Source: Lysobacterales bacterium (GTDB lineage Bacteria; Pseudomonadota; Gammaproteobacteria; Xanthomonadales; SZUA-36). From it: a stretch of 64,000 nt of DNA. Within the stretch, counting starts at the first letter, position 1, and the number at the start of each line of letters is the position of its first letter. Location: contig JABAAB010000067.1 of assembly GCA_014238945.1 (NCBI GenBank), forward strand, positions 1-64,000. The letters run 5' to 3'. A model generated the notes under the pieces. It was not told the DNA's origin. It worked only from the letters and a program-made list of their open reading frames with translations, and did not search any database. Below are positions 11,070-21,738 of this stretch, one piece after another. The translations under genes were made by a program, and so were the position numbers.

Positions 11070-11093
11070 TCAATTTACCCTCGCACCCAAACT

Positions 11094-11501
11094 TTATTGT
11101 TGCCGGTTCAACCAGGCCACCAGCATACCCATGACCAGGATTGCTGGTGTGTCGAACAGGATCTGTTTGACCGCCAGACTTTCAGGCATGGGCTGAACAG
11201 CATAATAGAGCATGTAGGTTGGAATTGGCATCAGTACTGCAATCATGATACCAAAACGAAATCCCTGGCCGAGCCAGGGCTTGTCGTTCCGGCCTTCTCG
11301 ATAGATCCAGGTGAGAGCGATACCCATCAGGATATGGGCAATCAACATGAAATGAAAATAATTGACCTGGTCCTCTTCTGACCGATACAAATCCGGCAGT
11401 GCCATGTAGTCCTGGGAAAGCAGGAAGCCGTGCACGACAAAACCCGCCATCAGGGTGGCAATGGACATGACGATGGCTGATATAAAAAATTGTTTGTTCA
11501 T
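11094..11501 (-). CDS. Hypothetical membrane protein
   Basis: MNKQFFISAIVMSIATLMAGF start, four hydrophobic segments. Confidence 0.7.
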   Translation of the reverse strand: MNKQFFISAIVMSIATLMAGFVVHGFLLSQDYMALPDLYRSEEDQVNYFHFMLIAHILMGIALTWIYREGRNDKPWLGQGFRFGIMIAVLMPIPTYMLYYAVQPMPESLAVKQILFDTPAILVMGMLVAWLNRQQ

Positions 11502-11544
11502 TTTAAGTTCCTCTACTGATCCCTTCCTGGTGTTGCATTTGATA

Positions 11545-12279
11545 TTACATATCCTGTAATTTCCTGCGTTCGGTTTGGTGCATGGCAAGGTCAACACCGG
11601 TCTTTAGCAAGATCAAGACTACCAGCAGACCCATGGGGCTGCCAAAGGCAATGCTCAGGAAAGCACCGACGATGATGGTGATGTGTAGTGCAACTATGCG
11701 CCCGTAAGGTCGCATCATCAACATGGCCGGGTGGCTGCGCCGGTATTCGCCTGCGGCGATAAAATTGCGAAAAAATGAGAACAGGTGGCTGGCGGCCAGG
11801 GCAGCAATTGCGAACAACATGCTGCCGGTCAACAAATCCATAGCTTCCAGGGTATCCCGGTCGACGCTGGTCAGGCTGCCGTCACTGAACAAGGCAAATA
11901 TGAATATGCCGTGGCCAAAACAGAACCCACCGTAGTGGATTATGAAAAACGGGATCAAAATCAGTTTGAAAACGCCACCCATGTTTGCGATTGCCGCGGT
12001 ACGGGCGTCACCCGTTTTATCAGACTTTCCGCTCTTTGAGTTTCTGAGCGTGGTGACGGATTCATTGCCCGGGTTGCATACCAGCATTTTCAGCACGTTG
12101 ATGGCACCGATGACCAGATTTTCGGCCCAGTAAAGAAATACGATATCAAATACCTGCCAATCCCAGACAATAACGCCGGCGATCAAACCGAGGTTCACAA
12201 CTATCAGAACCCAGGCGGATGGACGCTGCAACGCATCGGCCAACCCTTTGCTGCTGATAAAGAAATGTTTAGCCGGCAT
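11545..12279 (-). CDS. DUF6498-like membrane protein
   Basis: WDWQVFDIVFLYWAENLVIGAINVLKML motif, multiple TM. Confidence 0.7.
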   Translation of the reverse strand: MPAKHFFISSKGLADALQRPSAWVLIVVNLGLIAGVIVWDWQVFDIVFLYWAENLVIGAINVLKMLVCNPGNESVTTLRNSKSGKSDKTGDARTAAIANMGGVFKLILIPFFIIHYGGFCFGHGIFIFALFSDGSLTSVDRDTLEAMDLLTGSMLFAIAALAASHLFSFFRNFIAAGEYRRSHPAMLMMRPYGRIVALHITIIVGAFLSIAFGSPMGLLVVLILLKTGVDLAMHQTERRKLQDM

Positions 12280-12294
12280 ATCGGTCAGTTCTGC

Positions 12295-13476
12295 TTATGG
12301 CCACAATGGAGGCACCTCGATCAGGATAAATTCGTTGTTGTCGGGTGGTGCAGCATCCGGCCAGCGGGCGTGACCAAAAGGATAGTTGTTGTCATTTACC
12401 AATCCCACAATTGTCTGGTTGATGATCACCAGGCCTTCTATGGTCTGGAAAGGAAAGGTAAATCGCCTGTTTCCATCCTGGTTGAGGTCACTGGGATCTT
12501 CGATATCCAGCAGATCGGCCACCAGCGTCTTGATGAGGAAACCGTCCTGATCAAGTCGGTCGAAGTCCAGCTTGTAGATTTTCTTGATCATGGCTATCTC
12601 ACCCTGTGCTGAATCACGTTCTATCACCAGGGCACCGGTGTCTGAGTACATGATGAATTCCCCGATTGCAGTTGCAGCTTTGTCAAGACGGTATCGATAG
12701 CTGGGGTTGAGTGCATCGGGATTTTCAAAACCCTGATTCTCCACACTGAATGTGTAGATGTTCAAAGCGTCCGTATCATTGATTACTGAGCCTTCAAGCA
12801 TGGGATAAAGCCATTTTTCGTCAGGTGAAATGGCCATTCCCTCAAAACCGCGTGAGCGGGGCAGGGTGGGAACGGTACCCTGGGGGTTATCAGCGGCAGC
12901 AAGACCGGAAAGCGTGAACGGGGGTGCCAGCAGCACACCGTCTGCAGAGAACTGCAACAATGCCGGAATCAGTTCCTCACCAACCCAGAAACTTCCATCA
13001 GCCGTTCTTTGAAAAGACTCGGGATCCAGGTCGGCACCGGTCAGAAAGCGGTCCCGGGGACGTTCAACCGGGTAGGGCAGGTGCCGTTGAGGATCCCTCA
13101 ACCTGGTGGTATTGAGCAGCTGAATCTGACCCGCGCCGCCCGTGGGGCGTCTGAAATCAACTTTTATGTGGTAAATGGACAGGAGATAGTCCGGTGAGTT
13201 GGTGCGTGTGCCAAAACCATTGTCGCTGAGTACCAGGAAACTGTCATCTTCAGCATGGAGCAGAGCGGAGAAACCCTGTACCGGTTGCTGGTTTTCAAAG
13301 GGTGGCTTGCGGCCATTGGCGGCTTCAATAAATTGTCCTGAAGTGGGTCCGTTGCCAAAAGTGTCTGCCGGCAGTTGTGCGAATGCCACCAGCGTGGCTG
13401 CTGTCACCATCCCGGGTAGCAGCATTAGCAGTACCATCATAGCTGTCATTGTGGACCGCAATGCTTCTCCTCCCAT
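12295..13476 (-). CDS. Esterase-like activity of phytase family protein (secreted)
   Basis: FSALLHAEDDSFLVLSDNGFGTRTNSPDYLLSIYHIKVDF, GFEGMAISPDEKWLYPMLEG; signal peptide. Confidence 0.85.
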   Translation of the reverse strand: MGGEALRSTMTAMMVLLMLLPGMVTAATLVAFAQLPADTFGNGPTSGQFIEAANGRKPPFENQQPVQGFSALLHAEDDSFLVLSDNGFGTRTNSPDYLLSIYHIKVDFRRPTGGAGQIQLLNTTRLRDPQRHLPYPVERPRDRFLTGADLDPESFQRTADGSFWVGEELIPALLQFSADGVLLAPPFTLSGLAAADNPQGTVPTLPRSRGFEGMAISPDEKWLYPMLEGSVINDTDALNIYTFSVENQGFENPDALNPSYRYRLDKAATAIGEFIMYSDTGALVIERDSAQGEIAMIKKIYKLDFDRLDQDGFLIKTLVADLLDIEDPSDLNQDGNRRFTFPFQTIEGLVIINQTIVGLVNDNNYPFGHARWPDAAPPDNNEFILIEVPPLWP

Positions 13477-13522
13477 GTGCCCAAAGCAACAGCCAGTAAG
13501 GAATGACCGCTATCGGGTTAAA

Positions 13523-13810
13523 TCATGAATGGGCGATTTCCCCGTCAGTGAACAGGTAGCTCCTTAATTCATCCTCCATGACAGGGTCGTGCCGGCGGAT
13601 CCATTCCAGAACCATGGCAGCATGTTCCTTCTCCTCGTCCCGGTTGTGCTCCAGGATGGCTTTGAGCGCAGGATCTTTACAGGCATCGACACGCTGGTTG
13701 TACCAGTCCACTGCTTCGAGTTCTTCCATCAAGGACGTGATGGCCCGGTGCATGTCACGGGTTTCATCGCGTAGTTCTGCTATGGGTTCGTGATAGCCTT
13801 CATTCGCCAT
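13523..13810 (-). CDS. Encapsulated-ferritin (EncFtn)-family ferritin-like protein, 95 aa, without an evident encapsulin-targeting tail
   Basis: HRAITSLMEELEAVDWYNQRVDACKDPALKAILEHNRDEEKEHAAMVLEWIRRHD...LRSYLFT. Confidence 0.85.
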   Translation of the reverse strand: MANEGYHEPIAELRDETRDMHRAITSLMEELEAVDWYNQRVDACKDPALKAILEHNRDEEKEHAAMVLEWIRRHDPVMEDELRSYLFTDGEIAHS

Positions 13811-13834
13811 GGTGTTTCCTTTGTTTTTGCCAGT

Positions 13835-14659
13835 TCAGGACGCTTTGTGCAAATGTACGTCCTGTTGTGGATAGGGAAGATTGCAACCGGCTGCTTCCAA
13901 TTCAGTTTTGAAGCTCTCAAGTAATTCACCATGGGCGGTCCAGTAGTCGGATGTCTTGATCCAGGGACGTACCACGATGTCCACACTGCTGTCACCCAGG
14001 TTGCTGACGGCAACCTTGGTTGCAGGTTCATCCAGCGTTAATGGATGGGCACTGCAGACTTCAGCCAGGACATTACGTGCCACCTTCAGGTCATCGTCAT
14101 AACTGACACCGATAACGAAATCCATCCGACGGGTATCATTGACCGAGTAGTTGGTGATCGTGTCACTGCCGACGATGCCATTGGGTATGATGATTTGCTT
14201 GTTGTCACCCGTTTTCAGTACGGTACTGAAGATTCTTACTTCAATCACAGAGCCGGATATACCGGCTACTTCGACAAAATCCCCTTTTTTGAATGGCTGG
14301 AACATGACCAGCATGACACCCTGGGCAAAATTCCCCAACGAATCTTTCAGGGCCAGGCCTATAGCCAGTCCCGCAGCACCGACAATGGCAGCCACGGATG
14401 TTACCGGTACGCCCATCTGGTTCAACGCGGTGATGATGACTGCCGTCATCATGGCGGCATAAACCACCTGTGCGAGGAAATCGACCAGCGTATCCTCCAT
14501 CTCCTGACCCAGCAGAATGGATTTGATAACCCGTGTCACGCGTCTGGAAACCCAACGGCCGACCAGGAAAATGACCACTGCAATGACAAAACCGGTGAGC
14601 CAGTTGGTAATGGCTTCACTGTTCTGCAGATAATTCAGAAAATCTTTAAATACTTCCAT
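13835..14659 (-). CDS. Small-conductance mechanosensitive channel (MscS family)
   Basis: GAAGLAIGLALKDSLGNFAQGVMLVMFQPFKKGDFVEVAGISGSV, IIIPNGIVGSDTITNYS. Confidence 0.95.
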   Translation of the reverse strand: MEVFKDFLNYLQNSEAITNWLTGFVIAVVIFLVGRWVSRRVTRVIKSILLGQEMEDTLVDFLAQVVYAAMMTAVIITALNQMGVPVTSVAAIVGAAGLAIGLALKDSLGNFAQGVMLVMFQPFKKGDFVEVAGISGSVIEVRIFSTVLKTGDNKQIIIPNGIVGSDTITNYSVNDTRRMDFVIGVSYDDDLKVARNVLAEVCSAHPLTLDEPATKVAVSNLGDSSVDIVVRPWIKTSDYWTAHGELLESFKTELEAAGCNLPYPQQDVHLHKAS

Positions 14660-14739
14660 TTCCTACCTCCCAATAAATGAATCATTCAAATCCATTCACC
14701 CTGCGCCCTCAATCCCTCTACACACCTTGAAACAGATTG

Positions 14740-15147
14740 CTAAAAATTGTCCTCACCGGCTTCCAGGGCAAACTCCATACGGTCTGCCATGGGTGCGACA
14801 TTGCTGATTACATACTCCAGTTCCTCTCCGTCAAGTGAGCTATAGGGCAGGTTCTCACACATTTTGACATAGGCCGTGCCATCCAGATCACCGACCGCCA
14901 GGTAACCGATACGCTGAATCAGATTAATGCGCAGACACTTTTCAGCATCAAAATCTTCCAATGGGCAGATCAGTGTTTCTACCCTTATGTAACGTCGGTT
15001 ATCCGATGACTTGAGCTCGGCAAGGTAGATGCCCTGGGTTCTTTCACCCCCTTCAATATTGTATTCAAAGGCGAGCTGAAAGGGCTCATCCATGAATAAC
15101 GAATGATTGTTCATGATGTGCTGTCTTACTTCGGCAAAGGTCTCCAT
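14740..15147 (-). CDS. Conserved hypothetical protein (YbjN-like fold possible)
   Basis: Start METFAEVRQHIMNNHSLF; cytosolic, operon-like spacing with the downstream cluster. Confidence 0.6.
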   Translation of the reverse strand: METFAEVRQHIMNNHSLFMDEPFQLAFEYNIEGGERTQGIYLAELKSSDNRRYIRVETLICPLEDFDAEKCLRINLIQRIGYLAVGDLDGTAYVKMCENLPYSSLDGEELEYVISNVAPMADRMEFALEAGEDNF

Positions 15148-15157
15148 CGCTTTCTCC

Positions 15158-15925
15158 CTATTTTGGCGCCAACCGGACTGCGCCATCCAAACGAATGGTT
15201 TCACCGTTAATGTAGCTGTTTTCCATGATGTGTGCAGCTAAATCTGCAAATTCTTCGGCTTTTCCCAGTCGGTGTGGGAATGGAATTGAAGCACCCAGGG
15301 ATTCCTGAACCGCGACCGGAAGACCATCAACCATGGGCGTCCAGAAGATTCCCGGTGCGATCGCATTGACGCGTATGCCGATACGGGCAAATTCACGCGC
15401 AATTGGCAAGGTCATTCCCACGATACCTGCCTTGGACGCAGAATAGGCGGCCTGTCCGATTTGGCCTTCGTAGGCGGCGACGGATGCCGTACTGATAATC
15501 ACACCACGTTCGCCATCGGCTCCCGGCGGGTTGGATTCCATGGCAGCACCCGAGGCTTTGATAATATTGAAACTGCCAATCAGATTGACCTGGATAACAT
15601 TGGAAAAGTAGTCCAGTGGCATAGCCGCTTCGCGGCCCAGAACCCGTCCGGCGCCTATGATCCCGGCACAGTTCATGGCGACATTGATCCTGCCCATAAT
15701 GGCCTTTGCGCTGGTGACGGCAACGGACACATCCTGCTCTGAGGTGACATCACTGCGGATGTATTTTGCGGCCCCACCCAATTCCGACTCTACGGCCGCA
15801 CCCGCTTCATCGTTGATATCGAGTAGCACGGCCTGTCCGCCTCCAGAAACCACTTTACGTGCCACTGCCAGGCCCAGTCCCGAAACACCGCCGGTGATCA
15901 GGGCTTTGACTTCATTCAATTGCAT
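15158..15925 (-). CDS. SDR-family 3-hydroxyacyl-CoA dehydrogenase-like oxidoreductase
   Basis: ALITGGVSGLGLAVARKVVSGGG, NCAGI, YSASKAGIVGMTLPIARE. Confidence 0.9.
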   Translation of the reverse strand: MQLNEVKALITGGVSGLGLAVARKVVSGGGQAVLLDINDEAGAAVESELGGAAKYIRSDVTSEQDVSVAVTSAKAIMGRINVAMNCAGIIGAGRVLGREAAMPLDYFSNVIQVNLIGSFNIIKASGAAMESNPPGADGERGVIISTASVAAYEGQIGQAAYSASKAGIVGMTLPIAREFARIGIRVNAIAPGIFWTPMVDGLPVAVQESLGASIPFPHRLGKAEEFADLAAHIMENSYINGETIRLDGAVRLAPK

Positions 15926-15987
15926 TTGTAGATACTCCTGTGAAGGTGATAACACCGGTGGTCAAACCAGGGGCCAAAAAACAAAAT

Positions 15988-16893
15988 TTAGCCAGTTGCA
16001 TCCGTGTTGAGCAATGCCAATCCCGACTTGCTGTTATTGCGGCGATTCAGTTGACTTGATATCCATGCACCGGTCTCGACCAGTGCCGCCAGGTCCACTC
16101 CGGTTGGAAGTCCAAGCCCGTGCAGCATATACACCAGATCCTCGCTGGCTATGTTACCACTCGCGCCATTGGCATAGGGGCACCCCCCGAGTCCGGAAAC
16201 TGATGAATCGACCGTTCGAATTCCAGTGTCGAGACAGGCGAGAATATTGGCCAGTGCCTGTCCGTAGGTATCATGAAAATGCACGGCGAGACGTTCGATT
16301 GGCACGACATCGCTGGCCGCTTGGACCATTGCCTTGGCACTGCCCGGTGTACCCGTTCCGAGTGTGTCCCCAAGCGAGATTTCATCACAACCCAGATCAA
16401 TCAATTTTGCACAGACCTGGGCTACCATCGCTGGATCAACAATTCCTTCATAGGGGCAACCCAGTACGCAGGATACATAGGCACGCAGTCTGGTACCGTC
16501 TGCCTTTGCTCCCAGAGCCACCGGTTCAATCCGGGCAATGGACTCGGCAATACTGCAGTTGGTATTTCTCTGGCTGAAGCTTTCTGATGCCGCTGTAAAG
16601 ACTGCGACTTCCCTGGCGCCAGCTTTCTTTGCCCGCTCAAATCCTTTCAGGTTGGGAACCAGGACCGGGTAACGTATACCGGGTCGGGGAGTGATGCCCT
16701 TCAGCACAAAGTCTGAGTCAGCCATCTGTGGCACCCATTTCGGGCTGACAAAACTGCCGGCTTCGATGACGGGAAAGCCACAATCGGACAAACGGTCTAT
16801 CAACTCAATTTTTGTCGATGCAGTCACGGTTCCCGGTTCATTCTGCAGACCGTCGCGCGGGCCAACTTCAACCAATGTGACAAAATCAGACAT
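15988..16893 (-). CDS. mvaB: Hydroxymethylglutaryl-CoA lyase
   Basis: [62 protein letters not shown]. Confidence 0.95.
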   Translation of the reverse strand: MSDFVTLVEVGPRDGLQNEPGTVTASTKIELIDRLSDCGFPVIEAGSFVSPKWVPQMADSDFVLKGITPRPGIRYPVLVPNLKGFERAKKAGAREVAVFTAASESFSQRNTNCSIAESIARIEPVALGAKADGTRLRAYVSCVLGCPYEGIVDPAMVAQVCAKLIDLGCDEISLGDTLGTGTPGSAKAMVQAASDVVPIERLAVHFHDTYGQALANILACLDTGIRTVDSSVSGLGGCPYANGASGNIASEDLVYMLHGLGLPTGVDLAALVETGAWISSQLNRRNNSKSGLALLNTDATG

Positions 16894-16899
16894 CCGGGT

Positions 16900-17691
16900 T
16901 CAGTCTCTAACCCAACCGGGTCTGCGTTTTTCCAGAAACGCAGTCAGACCTTCCTGCCCTTCCGGTGACACCCGCAGTCTGGCTATCAACTCGGCGGTGT
17001 GCGTGTCCATGCGTCTTTGTGACTCACGATCATGACCCGCAACGGTGAATACCAACTGCTTGCAACAGGCAACGGCTAAAGGACCTCCTTTGAGCAGCTC
17101 GATGATGACATTCTCAACCGCCGAATCCAGCTCCCGGGTGGCAACGCACTGCTGGATCAGGCCAACAGCCATGGCCTGTCGACAGCCAAACCGTTCACCA
17201 CTGAGAAAATAACGACGTGCGTTGGCTTCACCGACACGCCGGTAAACATAGGGCGAGATCACGGCCGGCGCCAGGCCCAGTCGGGATTCGGTCAATCCGA
17301 AGCGGGCGTTGTCATCAGCGATGGTGATATCACAGGCTGCGATCAATCCCAGACCGCCTCCAAAAGCAGCACCATTGATGCGTGCAATGGTAGGTTTTGA
17401 CAGGTAATTCAGGTTCCTCATCAATCGGGCCAGCATCAGCGCGTCGTTTTCATTGTCCTGCTGACTGGCATTGATCAGGCTCTTCATCCAATGCAGATCT
17501 GCACCCGCAGAAAAATATCGTCCCTCACCGGTAAGAACAACCAGTCTGACATCATGATTTTTGTCAGCCTCCTCTAACGCCTTGGTCAGATCCCTGATCA
17601 GGTCGGGGTCAAAGGCGTTTGAAACGTGGGGCCGGTTCATACTCAGGGTCAGAATACCCCGGCTGTCGGCTGTGCTAATCAGCGTTTGCAT
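16900..17691 (-). CDS. liuC: Enoyl-CoA hydratase/isomerase (probable methylglutaconyl-CoA hydratase)
   Basis: FSAGADLHWMKSLI, INGAAFGGGLGLIAACDITIA; context with mvaB/mccB. Confidence 0.85.
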   Translation of the reverse strand: MQTLISTADSRGILTLSMNRPHVSNAFDPDLIRDLTKALEEADKNHDVRLVVLTGEGRYFSAGADLHWMKSLINASQQDNENDALMLARLMRNLNYLSKPTIARINGAAFGGGLGLIAACDITIADDNARFGLTESRLGLAPAVISPYVYRRVGEANARRYFLSGERFGCRQAMAVGLIQQCVATRELDSAVENVIIELLKGGPLAVACCKQLVFTVAGHDRESQRRMDTHTAELIARLRVSPEGQEGLTAFLEKRRPGWVRD

Positions 17692-17736
17692 AACTTTCCG
17701 GGTTCCCTGTGTTCAGCTGATCTCGATACCGATGAT

Positions 17737-19344
17737 CTACATTCGGAAAATGCCATGTTTACCCTGCTGGACCGGTGCGTTCATGGCGGCAGAAAGTGCC
17801 AGACCAAGTACGTGCCGGGTGTCAATGGGGTCAATTACACCGTCATCCCACAAACGGGCAGTGGCGTGGTAGGGGTGCCCCTCACGCTCGTAACTGTCCC
17901 GAATCGGTTGTTTGAATTCTTCTTCCTCTTCAGGTGACCAACTGTTGCCAACGGACTCAATCGCATCTCTGCGTATGGTAGCCAGCACGGATGCGGCCTG
18001 TTCACCACCCATCACGGAAATCCTTGCATTGGGCCACATCCAGAGCATGCGGGGTTGATAGGCCCTGCCGCACATGGCGTAGTTCCCGGCACCAAATGAC
18101 CCGCCGATTATGACGGTGAATTTGGGTACGTGACTGGTGGCCACGGCCGTAACCATCTTGGCACCATCCTTTGCGATTCCGGAATTTTCGTACGCCTTTC
18201 CTACCATAAAACCAGTAACATTCTGCAGAAATAACAAAGGTATATTGCGCTTATTACAAATTTGTATGAAGTGTGTACCCTTCAATGCACTATCAGAAAA
18301 CAGGATGCCGTTGTTGGCCACAACACCCACCGGATAGCCGTGCAAGTGAGCAAATCCACACACCAGGGTTTTACCATAACGGGCTTTGAATTCATGAAAT
18401 TCACTTCCGTCAACGAGTCGGGCAATGATTTCACGCACCTTGTAGGGATAGCGGGTATCACGCGAAAGGATGCCGTAGATTTCCTCGACCGGGTATACAG
18501 GGCTGACCGATTGTCGCATTTCGAGCGGGTTGCGCTTTTGTCGGTTCAGGAATTCGACTGCCTCGCGGGCCAGTTCAAGCGCGTGCGTGTCATCCAGCGC
18601 ATAATGATCGGTAACTCCGGACCTGGAGCAATGAACATCGGCCCCACCCAGTGATTCAGCATCAACAATTTCCCCGGTAGCCGCTTTGACCAGTGGTGGG
18701 CCGCCGAGAAAAATCGTTCCCTGTTCCCTGACGATGATGGATTCATCGCTCATGGCCGGAACATAGGCACCACCTGCGGTGCATGAGCCCATCACGGCTG
18801 CTATTTGCGGTATGTTGGCGGCCGAAAGACGGGCCTGGTTATAGAAAATCCGGCCAAAGTGCTCGCGATCCGGAAAAACTTCATCCTGCAGTGGCAGGAA
18901 TGCACCACCGGAGTCGACTAGATAGATACAGGGAAGGTGGTTTTCCAGGGCGATTTCCTGGGCCCGGAGGTGTTTCTTGACCGTAATGGGCAGGTAACTT
19001 CCGCCTTTCACCGTTGCATCGTTGGCGATAATGACAACTTCGTGTCCGCTGACCCGGCCCATACCGGTAATGATTCCGGCACACGGTGCCTTGTCATCGT
19101 ACATACCCAGGGCCGCAAGCGGGGAGAATTCCAGGAAGGGTGTACCAGGATCGATTAGCCTGCTGATTCTCTCTCGAGGCAACATCTTGCCGCGTTTAAC
19201 GTGTTTTGCACGTGCTTTTTCACCACCACCGAGTTCCACCCGGTCAAGGTGGGTTTGCAAATCAGCAACCAGTTCACGCAGGTGCGCGTCATTGGCCGCA
19301 AACTCCTGACCCGTGTTATCAATCTGTGTTTTGATGACCGCCAT
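17737..19344 (-). CDS. liuB: Methylcrotonoyl-CoA carboxylase, carboxyltransferase (beta) subunit
   Basis: [81 protein letters not shown]. Confidence 0.93.
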   Translation of the reverse strand: MAVIKTQIDNTGQEFAANDAHLRELVADLQTHLDRVELGGGEKARAKHVKRGKMLPRERISRLIDPGTPFLEFSPLAALGMYDDKAPCAGIITGMGRVSGHEVVIIANDATVKGGSYLPITVKKHLRAQEIALENHLPCIYLVDSGGAFLPLQDEVFPDREHFGRIFYNQARLSAANIPQIAAVMGSCTAGGAYVPAMSDESIIVREQGTIFLGGPPLVKAATGEIVDAESLGGADVHCSRSGVTDHYALDDTHALELAREAVEFLNRQKRNPLEMRQSVSPVYPVEEIYGILSRDTRYPYKVREIIARLVDGSEFHEFKARYGKTLVCGFAHLHGYPVGVVANNGILFSDSALKGTHFIQICNKRNIPLLFLQNVTGFMVGKAYENSGIAKDGAKMVTAVATSHVPKFTVIIGGSFGAGNYAMCGRAYQPRMLWMWPNARISVMGGEQAASVLATIRRDAIESVGNSWSPEEEEEFKQPIRDSYEREGHPYHATARLWDDGVIDPIDTRHVLGLALSAAMNAPVQQGKHGIFRM

Positions 19345-19351
19345 GAGGTGA

Positions 19352-20530
19352 TTATGGCAGTTCGACGGCAATTGCAGTAGCTTCGCCGCCACCGTTGCAC
19401 AAAGCCGCCACACCTTTCGACAGTCCTCGTTGTGCCAATGCGTTGATCAGTGTAACCACCAGGCGGGCACCTGATGCCCCTATGGGGTGGCCCAATGCAC
19501 AGGCTCCTCCATTCACATTCATTTGGGAATGTTCGATCTGGTGTTCCTGCATGGCAGCCATGGTTACGGCTGCAAAAGCCTCGTTAACTTCGAACAGGTC
19601 AACCTCGTCAATGCCCCATCCTGCCGTTTCCAATACCCGTGTGATAGCGCCTATCGGGGCGGTGGTGAACCACTCAGGTTCCTGCGAAAACGTAGCGTGA
19701 GCGATGATACGCGCCAGCGGCTTGAGTTCCAGTTCAGCAGCCCTACTGGCAGACATCAGTACCGTGGCTGCGGCCCCGTCCGAGATTTTTGATGAACTTG
19801 CTGCGGTGACCGTGCCATCTTTTTTGAAGGCGGGCCGCAGAGAAGGGATTTTACCGATGTCACACGATGGTGGTTCCTGATCATGGCTGTAAACCACCTC
19901 TCCGCGTCGTGACCGCACGGTAACCGGTGTAATCTCGTTTTGAAAATCTCCGGACATTGCCTTGACTGCGCGGTTAACGGACGCGATAACAAAGTTATCC
20001 TGCTGCTCTCGTGTGAATCCAAATCGTGACGCACAGCGTTCACCGTAGGTACCCATCATCAGGCCTTCATCAGGGTCCTGCAGGCCATCGGTGAACATGT
20101 GGTCCAGGACTTCTCCGTGACCCATACGATGGCCACCGCGAGCCTTGGGAAGCAGATAGGGCGAGCGGGTCATGTTCTCCATACCACCCGCCACGACGAT
20201 CTCCGCTGAACCGGCGATGATCATGTCATTGGCCAGCTGGATGGCTTTGAGTCCGGAACTGCAGACCTTGTTGATGGTCACCGCACCTGCCGCATCGGGT
20301 ATACCGGCTTTACGGGCTGCCAGACGTGCCGGTGCCTGTCCGATACCAGCTGGCAGCACACAGCCCATCAACACATCTTCAACGGATGAACTATCGACAC
20401 CGGCATGCGCAATGGCCGCAGCAATGGCCGCCGCGCCCAGTTCGTCTGCCGGGATATCAGAAAACTGCCCCTGAAAAGAGCCAATGGGGGTACGTTTCGC
20501 ACCCACGATAACCACTTTGTTATTGCTCAA
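19352..20530 (-). CDS. Acetyl-CoA C-acyltransferase (thiolase)
   Basis: [50 protein letters not shown]. Confidence 0.95.
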   Translation of the reverse strand: MSNNKVVIVGAKRTPIGSFQGQFSDIPADELGAAAIAAAIAHAGVDSSSVEDVLMGCVLPAGIGQAPARLAARKAGIPDAAGAVTINKVCSSGLKAIQLANDMIIAGSAEIVVAGGMENMTRSPYLLPKARGGHRMGHGEVLDHMFTDGLQDPDEGLMMGTYGERCASRFGFTREQQDNFVIASVNRAVKAMSGDFQNEITPVTVRSRRGEVVYSHDQEPPSCDIGKIPSLRPAFKKDGTVTAASSSKISDGAAATVLMSASRAAELELKPLARIIAHATFSQEPEWFTTAPIGAITRVLETAGWGIDEVDLFEVNEAFAAVTMAAMQEHQIEHSQMNVNGGACALGHPIGASGARLVVTLINALAQRGLSKGVAALCNGGGEATAIAVELP

Positions 20531-20557
20531 GCTTCTAACTCCGGTTTTTAAAGATTT

Positions 20558-21718
20558 TCAATTATCCAGTGAGACCAGTTCCCGACCGATCAGCATTTTT
20601 CTTATCTCATTGGTACCGGCGCCGATCTCGTACAGTTTGGCGTCACGAAGTATGCGTCCTGCGGGGTACTCATTGCTGTATCCATTGGCGCCCAGGGATT
20701 GAATGGTCTCCAGTGCCACACTGACGGCACTGACGGATGCCTGCAGCAGACACGCAGCCGAATCAACCCGTGAACTGCGTCCGCCATCAAAGTCCGCGGC
20801 TATCCGGTACACATAGGCACGCGATGCCTGCAGGGCCGTATACATTTCGGCCAGCTTGGCCTGCATGATGCCAAATGAACCAATGGCCCGGTCGAATTGC
20901 TTTCGTTCCTGTAGATAGGGCACCACCAGGTCAAGACAGGCCTGCATCAACCCCAGGGGTCCACCGGAAAGTACCAGCCGTTCGGTATCCAGTCCGCCCA
21001 TCAGCAGGCGGACCCCCCGGTTGACCTCGCCCAGTATGTTGGCGACAGGGATTCTGCAATCTTCAAACAGTAGTTCGCAGGTGTTTGATCCACGCATACC
21101 CAGCTTGTCCAACTTCTGTTTCGTGGTATAGCCCGGCATTCCTTTTTCAACCAGGAATCCAGTCATTGCAGCCGAGCCTGCCTGTTTGGCAGCTGTGCGC
21201 ATATATACAATCACCACATCGGCTTCGGGCCCATTGGTAATCCACATCTTTGAACCGTTGGCCAGCCAGTAATCACCCTTCAACTCGGCCTTGCAGGTCA
21301 TGGATCCCACCACGTCCGAACCCGCACCTGGTTCGGACATGGCCAGTGCACCTACCAGATCACCGCTGCACAAGCCCGGTAAATACCTGGCACGCTGGTC
21401 ATCGGTGCCATTCTTGTTCAGGTTGTCCATGCACAGATTGCTGTGTGCGCCATAGGACAGACCCACGGAGCCCGATGCACGGGATATTTCCTCCATGGCG
21501 ACCACGTGGGCCAGGTAGCCGAATTCAGAGCCCCCCAGGGCCGCCGGTATGGTCATACCCAGCAACCCCAGTTCGCCGAACTTGCACCATAAATCCTGGG
21601 GAAAAGAATTTTCAGCGTCTATATCGGCCGCACGTGGTGTGATTTCCTGTGCTGCGAAGCGCTGCACCGTATCACGCAGTAATTCGAGTTCATCGCTTAA
21701 TGGCATTTGTATATTCAC
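20558..21718 (-). CDS. liuA: Isovaleryl-CoA dehydrogenase
   Basis: Acyl-CoA dehydrogenase motifs (LAMSEPGAGSDVVGSM, ERKQFDRAIGSFGIMQAKLAEMYT, YEIGAGTNEIRKMLIGREL) and cluster context. Confidence 0.9.
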   Translation of the reverse strand: MNIQMPLSDELELLRDTVQRFAAQEITPRAADIDAENSFPQDLWCKFGELGLLGMTIPAALGGSEFGYLAHVVAMEEISRASGSVGLSYGAHSNLCMDNLNKNGTDDQRARYLPGLCSGDLVGALAMSEPGAGSDVVGSMTCKAELKGDYWLANGSKMWITNGPEADVVIVYMRTAAKQAGSAAMTGFLVEKGMPGYTTKQKLDKLGMRGSNTCELLFEDCRIPVANILGEVNRGVRLLMGGLDTERLVLSGGPLGLMQACLDLVVPYLQERKQFDRAIGSFGIMQAKLAEMYTALQASRAYVYRIAADFDGGRSSRVDSAACLLQASVSAVSVALETIQSLGANGYSNEYPAGRILRDAKLYEIGAGTNEIRKMLIGRELVSLDN

Positions 21719-21738
21719 AGGATCAGAATGTCCATCCG

